Below are positions 45,168 through 54,367 of a stretch of 64,000 bases of DNA, piece after piece. The notes under the pieces were generated by a model. It searched no databases. It was not told the origin of the DNA and was given only the letters and a program-made list of their open reading frames with translations. The position numbers and the translations under genes were made by a program. Position 1 is the first letter of the stretch; every line of letters starts with the position of its first letter. Origin of the DNA: Luteimonas sp. 9C (GTDB lineage: Bacteria; Pseudomonadota; Gammaproteobacteria; Xanthomonadales; Xanthomonadaceae); the NCBI RefSeq assembly GCF_902506295.1, contig NZ_LR733312.1, positions 541,064-605,063 of the forward strand. The letters run 5' to 3'.

Positions 45168-47511
45168 CGGCGGCGTGGATGTCGCGCTGGCGCGGCATGT
45201 GCGCGCCGACGTCGGCGAGGTGCGGGGTCACGATGACCGGTACCGACTTCGACGTCGGCGTGCGCGACTCGTCGGCGAAGCTCGACAGCGGTACCAGCGG
45301 ATTGGTCTCCGGGTAATACGCCGCCAGGCACCCGCGCGGGATGTTGTACTCGACCAGCAGGAAGCGCGGTGCCTGCCGGCGCACGCCGTCGTCGCAGATG
45401 CTCTCCAGATCCACCCAGTCGCCGGCCTTCATGCCCAGCGCGGCGATGTCGTCGGCATGTGCGAACAGCACGCGACGCTCGCCGAACACGCCGCGGTAGC
45501 GGTCGTCGAGTCCGTAGATCGTGGTGTTGTACTGGTCATGCGAACGCGTGGTCGCGAGCGTGAACACCGGCTGCGTGCCGTGCATGCGGCGCGCACGGTG
45601 GATCGGATTGTCGGTCGGCACCGGGCAGGCGAAGAACACGGCCTTGCCGGCGGGGTTCGCCCATTTGCGGTCGCGCGCGGTGTTGGAGAGGCGGAAGCCG
45701 CCCGGCACGCGCACGCGGATATTGAAGTCGTGGAAGTCCTCGAACGTCAGCGCGATCATGTCGCGGATGCGGTCGTAGTCCTCGATCACGCCCAGCCAGT
45801 CGATCTTCGACCGCGTGCCGAGCGTGGCATGCGCGAGTCGCGCGACGATCGCCGGTTCCGACAGCAGCGTGTCGGACGCCGGCGGATTGATGCCCGACGA
45901 CAGGTGCACCATGCTCATCGAATCCTCGACCGTCACGCCCTGCGGGCCGCCGGCCTGGACGTCGATCTCGGTGCGCCCCAGGCAGGGCAGGATCAGCGCG
46001 TCCCGGCCGTGGATCAGATGGCTGCGGTTGAGCTTGGTGGTCACGTGCGCGGTCAGGTCGCAGTTGCGCAGGCCGCGCGCGGTGGCGTCCGAATCCGGGG
46101 TGGCGATGGCGAAATTGCCGCCCATGCCGAAGAACACCCGGCCGCGTCCGTCGAGCATCGCCTCGATCGCGCCGACGGTATCGAAGCCGTCCTCGCGCGG
46201 CGGCTCGAAGCCGAACACGTCGCGGATGCGGTCGAGGAATGCGGCCGGCGGCTTCTCGTAGATCATCATCGTGCGGTCGCCCTGCACGTTGCTGTGGCCG
46301 CGCACCGGGCAGGGGCCCGCACCGGGGCGCCCGAGGTTGCCGCGCAGCAGCAGCAGGTTCATCAGCACGTTGATCGTCGCGACCGAATGCTTGTGCTGGG
46401 TGATGCCCATGCCCCAGCACGCGATCACGCGTTCGCACGACAGATACAGCTCGCCGGCGCGGCGGATCTGCGCCTCGTCGAGTCCGGACTCCTCGATGAT
46501 CACGTCCCAGGGTTCGGCCAGTACGTCGGCCACGAAGTCCTCGAAGCCGGTGGTGTGCTCGGCGATGAAGGCCTGGTCGAGCAGCGTCGCGCCGCCGTTG
46601 CCGGTGACTTCGATGTCGCGCTCCAGCACGTGCTTGATCATGCCTTTCACGGCCGCGAGGTCGCCGCCGATCTTGAGCTGGAAATAGTCCGACGAGATCT
46701 GCGTCGAGCCGTAGGTCGCCATCTCCAGCTTGTCCTGCGGATCGGCGAAGCGTTCCAGGCCGCGCTCGCGCAGCGGGTTGAACGAGACGATCTTCGCGCC
46801 GCGCTTCGCCGCCTCGCGCAGTTCGCCGAGCATGCGGGGATGGTTGGTGCCCGGGTTCTGTCCGAAGATGAAGATGCCGTCCGCCAGTTCGAAATCGTGC
46901 AGCGACACCGTGCCCTTGCCGACGCCGATCTGCTTCTTGAGCGCGGTGCCGGACGATTCGTGGCACATGTTCGAGCAGTCGGGAAAATTGTTGGTGCCGT
47001 ACTCGCGCACGAACAGCTGGTAGAGGAACGCGGCCTCGTTCGAGGTGCGGCCCGAGGTGTAGAAGATCGCGTTGTCGGGCGAGGGCAGGGCCTTGAGATG
47101 CGTCGCGACGAGGCCGAGCGCTTCGTCCCAGCTCACCGGCACGTAGTGGTCGGTCGCCGCGTCGTAACGCATCGGCGTGGTCAGGCGGCCCTGCTGTTCC
47201 AGCCAGTAATCGCTGTATTCGGCCAGCTGCGTGACCGTGTATTTGGCGAACAGCTCGGGACCGGCGCGGAACTTCGTGGCTTCGGCGGCGACGGCCTTGG
47301 CGCCGTTCTCGCAGAACTCGAAGGTCGAGGTGTGGTCGCGGTCGGGCCAGGCGCAGCCGGGACAGTCGAAGCCGTCGGGCTGGTTGGCGCGCAGCAGGGT
47401 CTTCGCGCCGCTGACCGCGATCTTCTGTTCGCTCAGATGCCTGGCCACGCTCTTGAGCGCGCCCCAGCCACCGGCGGGGCCGTCGTACTTGCGGATCGTG
47501 TCGTTGCTCAT
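45157..47511 (-). CDS. FdhF/YdeP family molybdopterin oxidoreductase
   Basis: The 784-residue protein is a Mo-bisMGD enzyme of the YdeP-like branch. Features are an N-terminal 'FDCPGCAWPD' (Cys50, Cys53) with Cys67 nearby, 'YTSGRTSNEAAFLYQLF', 'NNFPDCSNMCHESSGTAL' (probable Mo-ligand Cys), 'FGQNPGTNHPRML', 'GMGITQHKHS', 'PGAGPCPVRGHSNVQGDRTM' and a C-terminal molybdopterin-dinucleotide domain. A formate dehydrogenase-like activity is suggested by overlap with fdhD and a nearby OFA transporter. YdeP itself is linked to acid resistance, so the substrate is uncertain. It carries no Tat signal, so it is cytoplasmic. Confidence 0.92.
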   Translation of the reverse strand: MSNDTIRKYDGPAGGWGALKSVARHLSEQKIAVSGAKTLLRANQPDGFDCPGCAWPDRDHTSTFEFCENGAKAVAAEATKFRAGPELFAKYTVTQLAEYSDYWLEQQGRLTTPMRYDAATDHYVPVSWDEALGLVATHLKALPSPDNAIFYTSGRTSNEAAFLYQLFVREYGTNNFPDCSNMCHESSGTALKKQIGVGKGTVSLHDFELADGIFIFGQNPGTNHPRMLGELREAAKRGAKIVSFNPLRERGLERFADPQDKLEMATYGSTQISSDYFQLKIGGDLAAVKGMIKHVLERDIEVTGNGGATLLDQAFIAEHTTGFEDFVADVLAEPWDVIIEESGLDEAQIRRAGELYLSCERVIACWGMGITQHKHSVATINVLMNLLLLRGNLGRPGAGPCPVRGHSNVQGDRTMMIYEKPPAAFLDRIRDVFGFEPPREDGFDTVGAIEAMLDGRGRVFFGMGGNFAIATPDSDATARGLRNCDLTAHVTTKLNRSHLIHGRDALILPCLGRTEIDVQAGGPQGVTVEDSMSMVHLSSGINPPASDTLLSEPAIVARLAHATLGTRSKIDWLGVIEDYDRIRDMIALTFEDFHDFNIRVRVPGGFRLSNTARDRKWANPAGKAVFFACPVPTDNPIHRARRMHGTQPVFTLATTRSHDQYNTTIYGLDDRYRGVFGERRVLFAHADDIAALGMKAGDWVDLESICDDGVRRQAPRFLLVEYNIPRGCLAAYYPETNPLVPLSSFADESRTPTSKSVPVIVTPHLADVGAHMPRQRDIHAAVVR

Positions 47512-48395
47512 GGTGCAAAGCTCCTGCCTGTGCGCGCGGCGTCCGGCGATGGCGCCGGCGGGGGCAGCAGCCGCTGCGCGTGGGTGTACACGGCGTGCCC
47601 GTCGTCGCGGGCGAAACCGATCAGGGTGAGATGGGCGCGCTGCGCCAGCGAAATCGCGAGTGCAGTCGGTGCGGAAATCGCCGCCATCAATGAAATACCG
47701 ACGCTCGCCGCCTTCATCGCCATTTCGTAACTGGCGCGGCTGGTGACGACGAGGAACCCGGTGGCAGGATCGAAGCCGGTGACGTGCAGCGCGCCGATCA
47801 ACTTGTCGAGCGCGTTGTGGCGGCCGACGTCCTCGCGTGCGAGCTGCAGCGTGCCGTCGAGCGACGCCCAGCCGGCCGCGTGCGTGGCGCCGGTGAGCAC
47901 GGCGATGGATTGCGCCTCGCGCAATGCACGCAAGGCGCGACCGAGCGATTCGGGCGACACGCGGACATCGGTGGTGACCGGCGCCGGATACCGCAACGCC
48001 GCTTCGAGCAGTTCGCTGCCGCAGACGCCGCAGCCGCTGCGTCCGCTCATGCTGCGGCGACGCAGGGCCAGGGCCTCGGCGCGCGCGTCGGGAATCCGCA
48101 GGCGGATCTCGATGCCTTCGATGAAGTGTTCGACGCGTTCGATCGCCACATCGCCCGGTGCATCGACGATGCCCTCGCTGATCGCGAAACCACGCGCGAA
48201 ATCCTCGAGATCGACGGGCGTCGCCATCATCACTGCGAACGGCACGTCGTTGTAGACGAAGGCCACCGGCACTTCCTCGGCCACGTGGTCGTCGACCTGA
48301 CGCACCGCGCCTTCGCGCCAGCGCTCGACCGGCCGACGCACCGCGCCGGTGGTCGTGTCGCCCTGCGGAAGATCCGTGTCGGAGGTCTGTGTCAT
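47508..48395 (-). CDS. fdhD: Formate dehydrogenase accessory sulfurtransferase FdhD
   Basis: ATG 48395 gives 295 residues. Signature elements are 'EVPVAFVYNDVPFAVMMATP', 'DLEDFARGFAISEGI', the functional Cys loop 'SGCGVCGSELL', 'AREDVGRHNALDKLIGA' and 'SRASYEMAMKAASVGI'. FdhD passes sulfur from IscS to the molybdenum cofactor of formate dehydrogenases. It overlaps the molybdoenzyme start by 4 nt, strong evidence that this enzyme is its client. Confidence 0.95.
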   Translation of the reverse strand: MTQTSDTDLPQGDTTTGAVRRPVERWREGAVRQVDDHVAEEVPVAFVYNDVPFAVMMATPVDLEDFARGFAISEGIVDAPGDVAIERVEHFIEGIEIRLRIPDARAEALALRRRSMSGRSGCGVCGSELLEAALRYPAPVTTDVRVSPESLGRALRALREAQSIAVLTGATHAAGWASLDGTLQLAREDVGRHNALDKLIGALHVTGFDPATGFLVVTSRASYEMAMKAASVGISLMAAISAPTALAISLAQRAHLTLIGFARDDGHAVYTHAQRLLPPPAPSPDAARTGRSFAP

Positions 48396-48447
48396 GTCGG
48401 AAGCGTACCGGCGACCGCGTGAGCGGCCGCCGGTCCTGTGCCTGGCC

Positions 48448-50133
48448 TCAGGTGAACAACACCAAGGCTTTTTCCAGTGTTTTCCAGATGCCGAAGGCGA
48501 GCGGAACGCCGACCGCGGCCCAGCAGAAGGCGACCAGTGCCGGATTGCCACCCGAGCCGATGCGATCCATCTCGTCCTGCGACACCAGCGAGTTGCCGGA
48601 TGCGTCGACTTTTTCGTGCGCCAGCTGCTTCTCGTGTGCCAGTTCTTCCGGCGTCATGAAGTACTTCGGGTTGACCGGGCGCACCAGCAGGTTGCAGATC
48701 AGGCCCAGCACCAGCATGCCGGCCAGGATGTACATCGTGGTGTTGTAGACCTGCGACGGCGGCATGCCCAGGCCCAGCTGGTACTCGCGCATGTAGCCGA
48801 TCACGAACGGACCGAGGATGCCGGCGGTCGCCCAGGCGGTCAGCAGACGACCGTGGATCGCGCCCACGTGCTGGGTGCCGAAGAGATCGGCGAGGTACGC
48901 CGGCACGGTGGCGAAGCCGCCGCCGTACATCGACAGGATCACGCAGAAGGCCGCGACGAACAGTGCGATCGAACCCGCATTGCCGAGCGTCGGCGCCGAA
49001 GCGTAGAGCGCGATGCCGAGGATGAAGAAGATCGAGTACGTGACCTTGCGTCCGAACTTGTCCGACATCGAGGCCCAGAAGAACCGGCCGATGATGTTGG
49101 CCAGGCTCAGCATGCCGACGAAGCCCGCGGCGATCGCGGCGATGGCCGACAGCTGCTCGGTGCTGAGGTCACCGAAGCCGACATCCAGACCGATCAGACG
49201 GCCACCGAACATCTCCTGCAGCATCGGCGAGGCCAGACCCAGCACGCCGATACCGGCCGAGACGTTGAGGCACAGCACGCCCCAGACCAGCCAGAACTGC
49301 GGAATGCCCCAGACGCGCTTCACGTGCACGTGGCCCTGGGTGATCATCGCGTTGTCCTTCGCCGGCGGCGGCGTCCAGCCCTTGGGCTTCCAGCCGGTCG
49401 GCGGCACGCGGTAGCCGAACGCGCCGGCCATCATGAAGACGAAGTAGGCCGCGGCCATCACCAGGAAGGTTTCCTTCACGCCGACCGAGGTCGGGGTGGC
49501 GAAGTGGCGCATCAGCATGTCGGCCAGCGGGCTGCCGATCAGCGCGCCGCCGCCGAAACCCATGATCGCCATGCCGGTCGCCATGCCGCGACGGTCCGGG
49601 AACCACTTGATCAGCGTCGACACCGGCGAGATGTAGCCCAGGCCCAGGCCGATACCGCCGATCACGCCCGAACCCAGCCACAGCATCCAGATCTGGTGCA
49701 GGTGCACACCGAGCGCGGAGATCAGCAGGCCGCCGCACCAGCACAGCGCGGCGACGAAACCGGCCTTGCGCGGGCCGACGCGTTCCAGCCAGCCACCCCA
49801 GATCGCCGCCGAGCACCCCAGCAGCACGAAGAACAGCGTGTACATCCACTGCAGCTCGCTGATGTTCCAGTCGCAGCTGGCCGAGGTGATGCGGGCGAAG
49901 AAGCCCATGTCGGCGCCGCAGGCGACCGCGGCATCGATGCCCACCGCCTTCGACAGCGGCAGCCAGAACACGCTGAAGCCGTAGGCCATGCCGATGCACA
50001 GATGGATCGCCAATGCGGCCGGCGGGACCAGCCAGCGGTTGAAACCGGGCCTGGCGATGATGCGTTCTTTCGAGAGCAGACTGCCTTCGCGGGCGCTGCC
50101 GGCGGAATGTGTCGCTGCGGAACTGGTGGCCAT
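48448..50133 (-). CDS. OFA-type MFS transporter (oxalate/formate antiporter family)
   Basis: ATG 50133 is preceded by GGGGAGGATT, an excellent ribosome site, and gives 561 residues with 12 membrane segments. OFA features are 'RWLVPPAALAIHLCIGMAYGFSVF', 'LGYISPVSTLIKWFPDRRGMATGMAIMGFGGGALIG', 'LANIIGRFFWASMSDKFGRK' and 'YGGGFATVPAYLADLFG'. It is longer than OxlT (~420) because of extended loops and a C-terminal tail. It precedes fdhD by 52 bp on the same strand, so formate or oxalate is the likely substrate. Confidence 0.9.
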   Translation of the reverse strand: MATSSAATHSAGSAREGSLLSKERIIARPGFNRWLVPPAALAIHLCIGMAYGFSVFWLPLSKAVGIDAAVACGADMGFFARITSASCDWNISELQWMYTLFFVLLGCSAAIWGGWLERVGPRKAGFVAALCWCGGLLISALGVHLHQIWMLWLGSGVIGGIGLGLGYISPVSTLIKWFPDRRGMATGMAIMGFGGGALIGSPLADMLMRHFATPTSVGVKETFLVMAAAYFVFMMAGAFGYRVPPTGWKPKGWTPPPAKDNAMITQGHVHVKRVWGIPQFWLVWGVLCLNVSAGIGVLGLASPMLQEMFGGRLIGLDVGFGDLSTEQLSAIAAIAAGFVGMLSLANIIGRFFWASMSDKFGRKVTYSIFFILGIALYASAPTLGNAGSIALFVAAFCVILSMYGGGFATVPAYLADLFGTQHVGAIHGRLLTAWATAGILGPFVIGYMREYQLGLGMPPSQVYNTTMYILAGMLVLGLICNLLVRPVNPKYFMTPEELAHEKQLAHEKVDASGNSLVSQDEMDRIGSGGNPALVAFCWAAVGVPLAFGIWKTLEKALVLFT

Positions 50134-50340
50134 GAATCCTCCCCGGGTCGATGTGCCGAAAGCTGGTGTCTGTCGCCTGGTTATGTTCTTGGATACATAT
50201 TGGCTGCGACAAATCGCCGCAACGGTACCCCCGGTGGCCTTGCGCCGCCACTTCCATTGGTCGAATATCCGGCTTTCATGAACATATTGAACCTGCGGCC
50301 CGCGCGCGCTGCACCGCAGCAGGTTCCAGGGGAGCACCGC

Positions 50341-51417
50341 ATGTACAAGGTCCGCATCCAGCCGCAGTGGGCGCTGGAAAGCGCGTCGGGGGCGAAGCTG
50401 CCATCGCATCTGGTGGCCCTGCTGATCGCGGTGCGCGGCACCGGCTCGCTCGCCGCTGCCGCGCGCGAGGTCGGACTGTCCTACCGCTACGCCTGGGGCC
50501 AGCTGCAGGACGCGCGCGCCGTCTTCGGCCAGCCGCTGCTGCGCATGACCCGCGGCCGCGGCGCGCGGCTGACGCCGATCGGCGAGCGGCTGGTCTGGGC
50601 CGACAACCGCATCGCCGCGCGCCTGTCGCCAATGCTCGACAGTCTGGCGACGGAGCTGGAGGCCGAACTCGAACGCACGGTCAGCGCGCATGCCACGCCG
50701 CTGCGCATCCACGCCTCCCACGGGTTCGGCGTCGAGACCCTGCGCCGCTGCATGGCCGAGGGCGAACTGCCGCTGGACCTCAAGTACCGCAGCCCCGACG
50801 ACGCCCTGGCCGCGCTGCGCGCCGGCGCCTGCGACATCGCGGGCCTGCACCTGCCGATCGGCGATCTGGAGCCGGCACTGTTCGCGCACTATCTCGAGCG
50901 CCTCGATCTGGACCACGACCGGGTGATCCACCTGGCGATGCGCCGGCAGGGTCTGGTGCTGGCGCCCGGCAATCCGCTGCGCATCGAGACCCTGCAGGAT
51001 CTCGAGCGTCCGGACATCCGCATGATCCATCGCCAGCCGGGCTCGGGAACGCGTCTGCTGCTCGAGGCGATGCTCGCGCGTCACGGCATCGCCTTCGAGC
51101 GCATCCGCGCCTGCGACGTGGAAGAACTCACGCACGCGGCGGTCGCTGCCTACGTCGCCAGCGGTCTGGCGGATGTCGGATTCGCGCTCGAACCGCCGGC
51201 GCGCAAGTACGGGCTGGATTTCTTTCCGCTGATCACCGAGCACTATTTCTTCCTGTGCCACAGCGACGTGCTCGATGCCGGGCGACTGGTCGACCTGCTC
51301 GCGCTGCTGCGCAGCGACCGCTTCCGCCGCGAACTCGGGCTGCTGCCCGGCTACGACCCCAGCTACTGCGGCAACGTGCAGACGCTGCGCGAGGCGTTCG
51401 CGTCGGCGCGCATCTAG
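50341..51417 (+). CDS. ModE-like HTH regulator fused to a periplasmic-binding-protein-like domain
   Basis: I chose ATG 50341 (358 residues); ATG 50278 would add 21. The N-terminal ~110 residues are a LysR/ModE-type winged helix ('GTGSLAAAAREVGLSYRYAW', 'FGQPLLRMTRGRGARLTPIG'). The rest is a type 2 binding-protein fold ('IHASHGFGVETLRRCMAEGE', 'IRMIHRQPGSGTRLLLEAML', 'DVGFALEPPARKYGLDFFPL') that may sense molybdate or a small anion. It is divergent from the OFA-fdhD-molybdoenzyme operon and is the natural candidate to control it. Confidence 0.87.
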   Translation: MYKVRIQPQWALESASGAKLPSHLVALLIAVRGTGSLAAAAREVGLSYRYAWGQLQDARAVFGQPLLRMTRGRGARLTPIGERLVWADNRIAARLSPMLDSLATELEAELERTVSAHATPLRIHASHGFGVETLRRCMAEGELPLDLKYRSPDDALAALRAGACDIAGLHLPIGDLEPALFAHYLERLDLDHDRVIHLAMRRQGLVLAPGNPLRIETLQDLERPDIRMIHRQPGSGTRLLLEAMLARHGIAFERIRACDVEELTHAAVAAYVASGLADVGFALEPPARKYGLDFFPLITEHYFFLCHSDVLDAGRLVDLLALLRSDRFRRELGLLPGYDPSYCGNVQTLREAFASARI

Positions 51418-51540
51418 ACCACGCCGCCGGCGCGGTCCTGCGACGCGTTGCGACCGCGCGTGTCCTGCCTTGTATCGCGCAGGCGCGCCGCGTACCGTGC
51501 GGCGGCGCCGCGCCATCACGATCCGGCCACGGGAGACGAC

Positions 51541-51945
51541 ATGCACTGGGTGCTGCAGCTGCTGGGTGTGGCGATCGGCGGGGCGCTGGGCGGGCTGGCG
51601 CGCTTCTGGTTGTCGGGCGTGATCGCGCGCCGTCTTCGCGAGACCTTTCCCTGGGGCACCCTGGTGGTGAACACGACCGGTGCGTTCGCGATCGGTGCGC
51701 TGGCAGCGCTGCTGACGGCGCGCCCGGGCCACACCGTCCTCCACACCCCGCTCTGGGCCGCGCTGGTCATCGGCGTGCTCGGCAGCTACACCACGGTCTC
51801 CTCGTTCTCGCTGCAGACGCTCGCGCTGCTGCGCGAGCGCGACTACGCACGCGCGCTCGGCAACGTGGCCGCCTCACTGGCCGGTTGCCTGGCTGCGGTG
51901 TGCGCCGGGTATCTGCTGGCGCTGCTGATCCGGGGCGCTGCATGA
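51541..51945 (+). CDS. crcB: Fluoride channel CrcB/Fluc, first copy
   Basis: ATG 51541 gives 134 residues with four membrane helices. The Fluc signature is seen in 'GGALGGLARFWLSG', 'FPWGTLVVNTTGAFAIGAL' (conserved Asn) and 'GSYTTVSSFSLQ' (central Na site and Phe region). Dual-topology or paired CrcB proteins export toxic fluoride. It overlaps the second crcB by 4 nt. I saw no fluoride riboswitch in the 123 bp upstream. Confidence 0.93.
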   Translation: MHWVLQLLGVAIGGALGGLARFWLSGVIARRLRETFPWGTLVVNTTGAFAIGALAALLTARPGHTVLHTPLWAALVIGVLGSYTTVSSFSLQTLALLRERDYARALGNVAASLAGCLAAVCAGYLLALLIRGAA

Positions 51946-52352
51946 GTGCGGAGCGTGTCCATGCGGCGGTGATGCTGGGCAGCGCGCTGGGCGCGCTCGC
52001 GCGCTTCGGTTGCTCGCTGGCGATGCTGCAGCTGCTGGGCCCCGGCTTTCCGTGGGGGACGTGGGCGGTCAACGTGATCGGCTCCTTCCTGATCGGTCTG
52101 TTCGCCGCCGTCACCGCGCCCGACGGGCGATGGCCCGCCACGCCTGCGCAGCGTCACTTCCTGCTCGCGGGCGTGTGCGGCGGCTTCACCACGTTCTCGG
52201 TCTTCAGCCTGGAAACGCTCTACCTCGTCGAGGTGGGCGCGTTTGCGTTCGCCGGCCTCAATGTCGCGGCATCGGTCATCGCGTGGCTGCTGGCCGTGTG
52301 GGCCGGCCATGCGGTCGGCATGCGATGCAATTCGGCGGTCCGCACGCGGTAG
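51942..52352 (+). CDS. crcB: Fluoride channel CrcB/Fluc, second copy
   Basis: The 136-residue second copy shows 'GSALGALARFGCSLAM', 'FPWGTWAVNVIGSFLIGLF' and 'GGFTTFSVFSLETLYL'. The two proteins differ clearly, so this is an old pair rather than a recent duplication. In bacteria with two overlapping crcB genes the products are thought to form antiparallel heterodimers, while single-gene channels are dual-topology homodimers. Start ATG 51942 is coupled to the first gene. Confidence 0.93.
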   Translation: MSAERVHAAVMLGSALGALARFGCSLAMLQLLGPGFPWGTWAVNVIGSFLIGLFAAVTAPDGRWPATPAQRHFLLAGVCGGFTTFSVFSLETLYLVEVGAFAFAGLNVAASVIAWLLAVWAGHAVGMRCNSAVRTR

Positions 52353-52388
52353 GGCGGCCGGTCCGGACCGCGTCCCACGGGGCGTCCG

Positions 52389-54056
52389 CTACAGCCCCTG
52401 CGCCGCCAGCTCCGCCTTCAGCGCGGCTACCGAGCGCGCGTCCCAGGTGTCCGCGCCCGCGGTTGCGATCCACGCATCCACATAGTCGTCGGCGGCGAAC
52501 ACATGGCCGTAGCCGGTCGGTGTCGAGGTCGCGACCGCCATGTCCATGCCCAGCTGCAGGAAGGTCACCAGCGGAAACCAGCGCAGCGAACCGGACACGT
52601 CGTCCGCGCGCGGTCCGGACAGCCAGACCGGTCGGCGCAGCGCCGAACCGGGTTCGAAGAACGTGATCGGATCGCTGGGGTACTGCAGATAGACGATGCG
52701 CGGGCCGCTCCAGGCGGCATTGCCGGCAGGCGCCCCGTCCTGCGTCATGAAGCGCACCACCGAGCCGTCGCCGTAGCGCGGGCGCCAGGCGGGCGTGGCC
52801 GGATCGCGTCCGAGCGTCGCATGGCGCCAGGTCCGGCTCGGAAACGGCGGGCCGGCCCACAGCGCGCCGTCGAAGGGCTCACCGAGCAGGTCGAACAGAT
52901 CGAGCGACAGGTCGGAGTTCAGCGCGCCGAGGCTCAGGCCGTGCAGATACAGCCGCGGGCGGCGGTCGCGCGGCAACGTGCGCCAGTGGCCGTGCACGGC
53001 GGCGAACAGCGCACGCGCCGAATCCGCGCCGTAGGTCGGGTCGACCATCAGCGCCAGCCAGCTGGCCAGATACGAGTACTGCATCGACACCGTGGCGACG
53101 TCGCCGCGCTGCAGATATCCCAGTGCCTTCTGGCTCGCGGGATCGAGCCAGCCGGTGCCGGTGGGTGTGTTGATCACCAGCGTCGAACGCTCGAACGCGC
53201 CGACGCGGATCATCTCGGCCAGTGCGAGATCGGCGCGGGCACGGATGTCCGGCGCGGAATTGAGGCCGACGTAGATGCGCAACGGCTCCTGCGCGGGCTG
53301 GCCGGTCAGTGCTTCGATCTCCGCCTGCGTCGGGCCGGCGGCCACCGCCGCGCGTCCCATGCGGCCCAGGCCGGACCAGTCGATCAGCGAGGCCGCGCTG
53401 CCGGTCTTCGACGGATCACGCGGCGGGTCGAGCGCGGTATCGACGACGGCGTCGAGTTGCCGGTACGAGGAATCCAGCGCCCGCAGGCCGGCTTCGAACA
53501 CGAGGCCGTTGCCGATGCCCCAGAACAGCAGGCCCGCCAGCGCCACGCTGACGATCAGCGACACGCGCCGCGGCAGATGCCGGCCCAGGCGCTGCGAGAG
53601 CACGTACACCACGCCGCCGAAGAGTCGACCGAGCAGCAGCAGCACCAGCGCGACGCCGCCCGCCACCAGACCGACGAAGACCGGGCGCGCACTCGTCACC
53701 GCCGCCATGCCCATGCGTGCGCGGATGTCGTTCTGCCAGCCCGAGGCCTGCGCGAGGAAGACGATCACCATCGCTGCGCAGACGACCACCGCGAGCCCGG
53801 TCGCGACACGCCCGATCGCCAGATCACGCAGCCGCGGCAGGCCGAGGAAGATCCACAGCCACCGCATCAGCACGCCGACACCGTAACCGGCCGCGAACGC
53901 GATACCCGACAGCACGCCCTGCAGCAGCGCGTCGCGCGGAATCAGGCTGGGCGTCAGCGACGCGGCGAAGCACAGCGTGCCGAGCCACAGGCCCATGCTG
54001 CACAGCGGATCGAGCATGCGTGCGGCGGCGTGGCGAATGGAAGCGCGTGTGGGCAT
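52389..54056 (-). CDS. Membrane-bound alpha/beta-hydrolase family protein
   Basis: ATG 54056 ('MPTRASIRH') gives 555 residues; the in-frame extension to 54227 looks non-coding. The N-terminal half has about four to five membrane helices ('LGTLCFAASLTPSLIPRDALLQG'). The C-terminal half is a hydrolase domain with nucleophile elbow 'LYLHGLSLGALNSDLS' and 'FDGALWAGPPFPSRTWR'. This fits the two-part alpha/beta-hydrolase family known from mycobacteria and proteobacteria (Abhydrolase_9 type). The substrate, possibly a lipid, is unknown. Confidence 0.82.
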   Translation of the reverse strand: MPTRASIRHAAARMLDPLCSMGLWLGTLCFAASLTPSLIPRDALLQGVLSGIAFAAGYGVGVLMRWLWIFLGLPRLRDLAIGRVATGLAVVVCAAMVIVFLAQASGWQNDIRARMGMAAVTSARPVFVGLVAGGVALVLLLLGRLFGGVVYVLSQRLGRHLPRRVSLIVSVALAGLLFWGIGNGLVFEAGLRALDSSYRQLDAVVDTALDPPRDPSKTGSAASLIDWSGLGRMGRAAVAAGPTQAEIEALTGQPAQEPLRIYVGLNSAPDIRARADLALAEMIRVGAFERSTLVINTPTGTGWLDPASQKALGYLQRGDVATVSMQYSYLASWLALMVDPTYGADSARALFAAVHGHWRTLPRDRRPRLYLHGLSLGALNSDLSLDLFDLLGEPFDGALWAGPPFPSRTWRHATLGRDPATPAWRPRYGDGSVVRFMTQDGAPAGNAAWSGPRIVYLQYPSDPITFFEPGSALRRPVWLSGPRADDVSGSLRWFPLVTFLQLGMDMAVATSTPTGYGHVFAADDYVDAWIATAGADTWDARSVAALKAELAAQGL

Positions 54057-54301
54057 GACGCGATGGTAGCGCGGGTGCTTCCACGACTCTGAAAGCGTCC
54101 ATGCCAAGCACGACACCGGGCGCGTGAAACGCTGCTGCCCCTCGGCAGCCGGTGCATCTTTCGACGCTTCGTCCCATCGTCTTTTGACAGACGCATGTCG
54201 CGTCAGGCGGGGGCGACGATGCTGCATCGTTAGGCGGCAATACCCGTCACCTCGCGCGTGCGGATTCCGCCATCGCGCCTGGTCGGTGTTTCGGATCCGA
54301 A

Positions 54302-54337
54302 GTCACCGGGCCCCGGCCTGCGCCGGGGCGACGTGAC
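54302..54337. repeat. GC-rich palindromic repeat/hairpin in the 54057-54367 intergenic region
   Basis: The 311-bp gap between two same-strand genes has no credible gene. Its left end contains nested dyads: outer GTCAC/GTGAC (54302-54306, 54333-54337) and inner CCCCGGC-CTGC-GCCGGGG (54311-54328). This is the type of short dispersed palindrome common in Xanthomonadaceae intergenic DNA. It follows the DUF885 stop on the minus strand and could act as a terminator, though no T tract is seen. The rest of the gap shows nothing clear. Confidence 0.6.
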
Positions 54338-54367
54338 GTTGCAATCGACGGATCGAAAACCGGACGC

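Noticed and set aside
51418-51540. Fluoride riboswitch upstream of crcB
   Set aside because: I could not match the conserved crcB-motif segments by eye in this 123-bp region.
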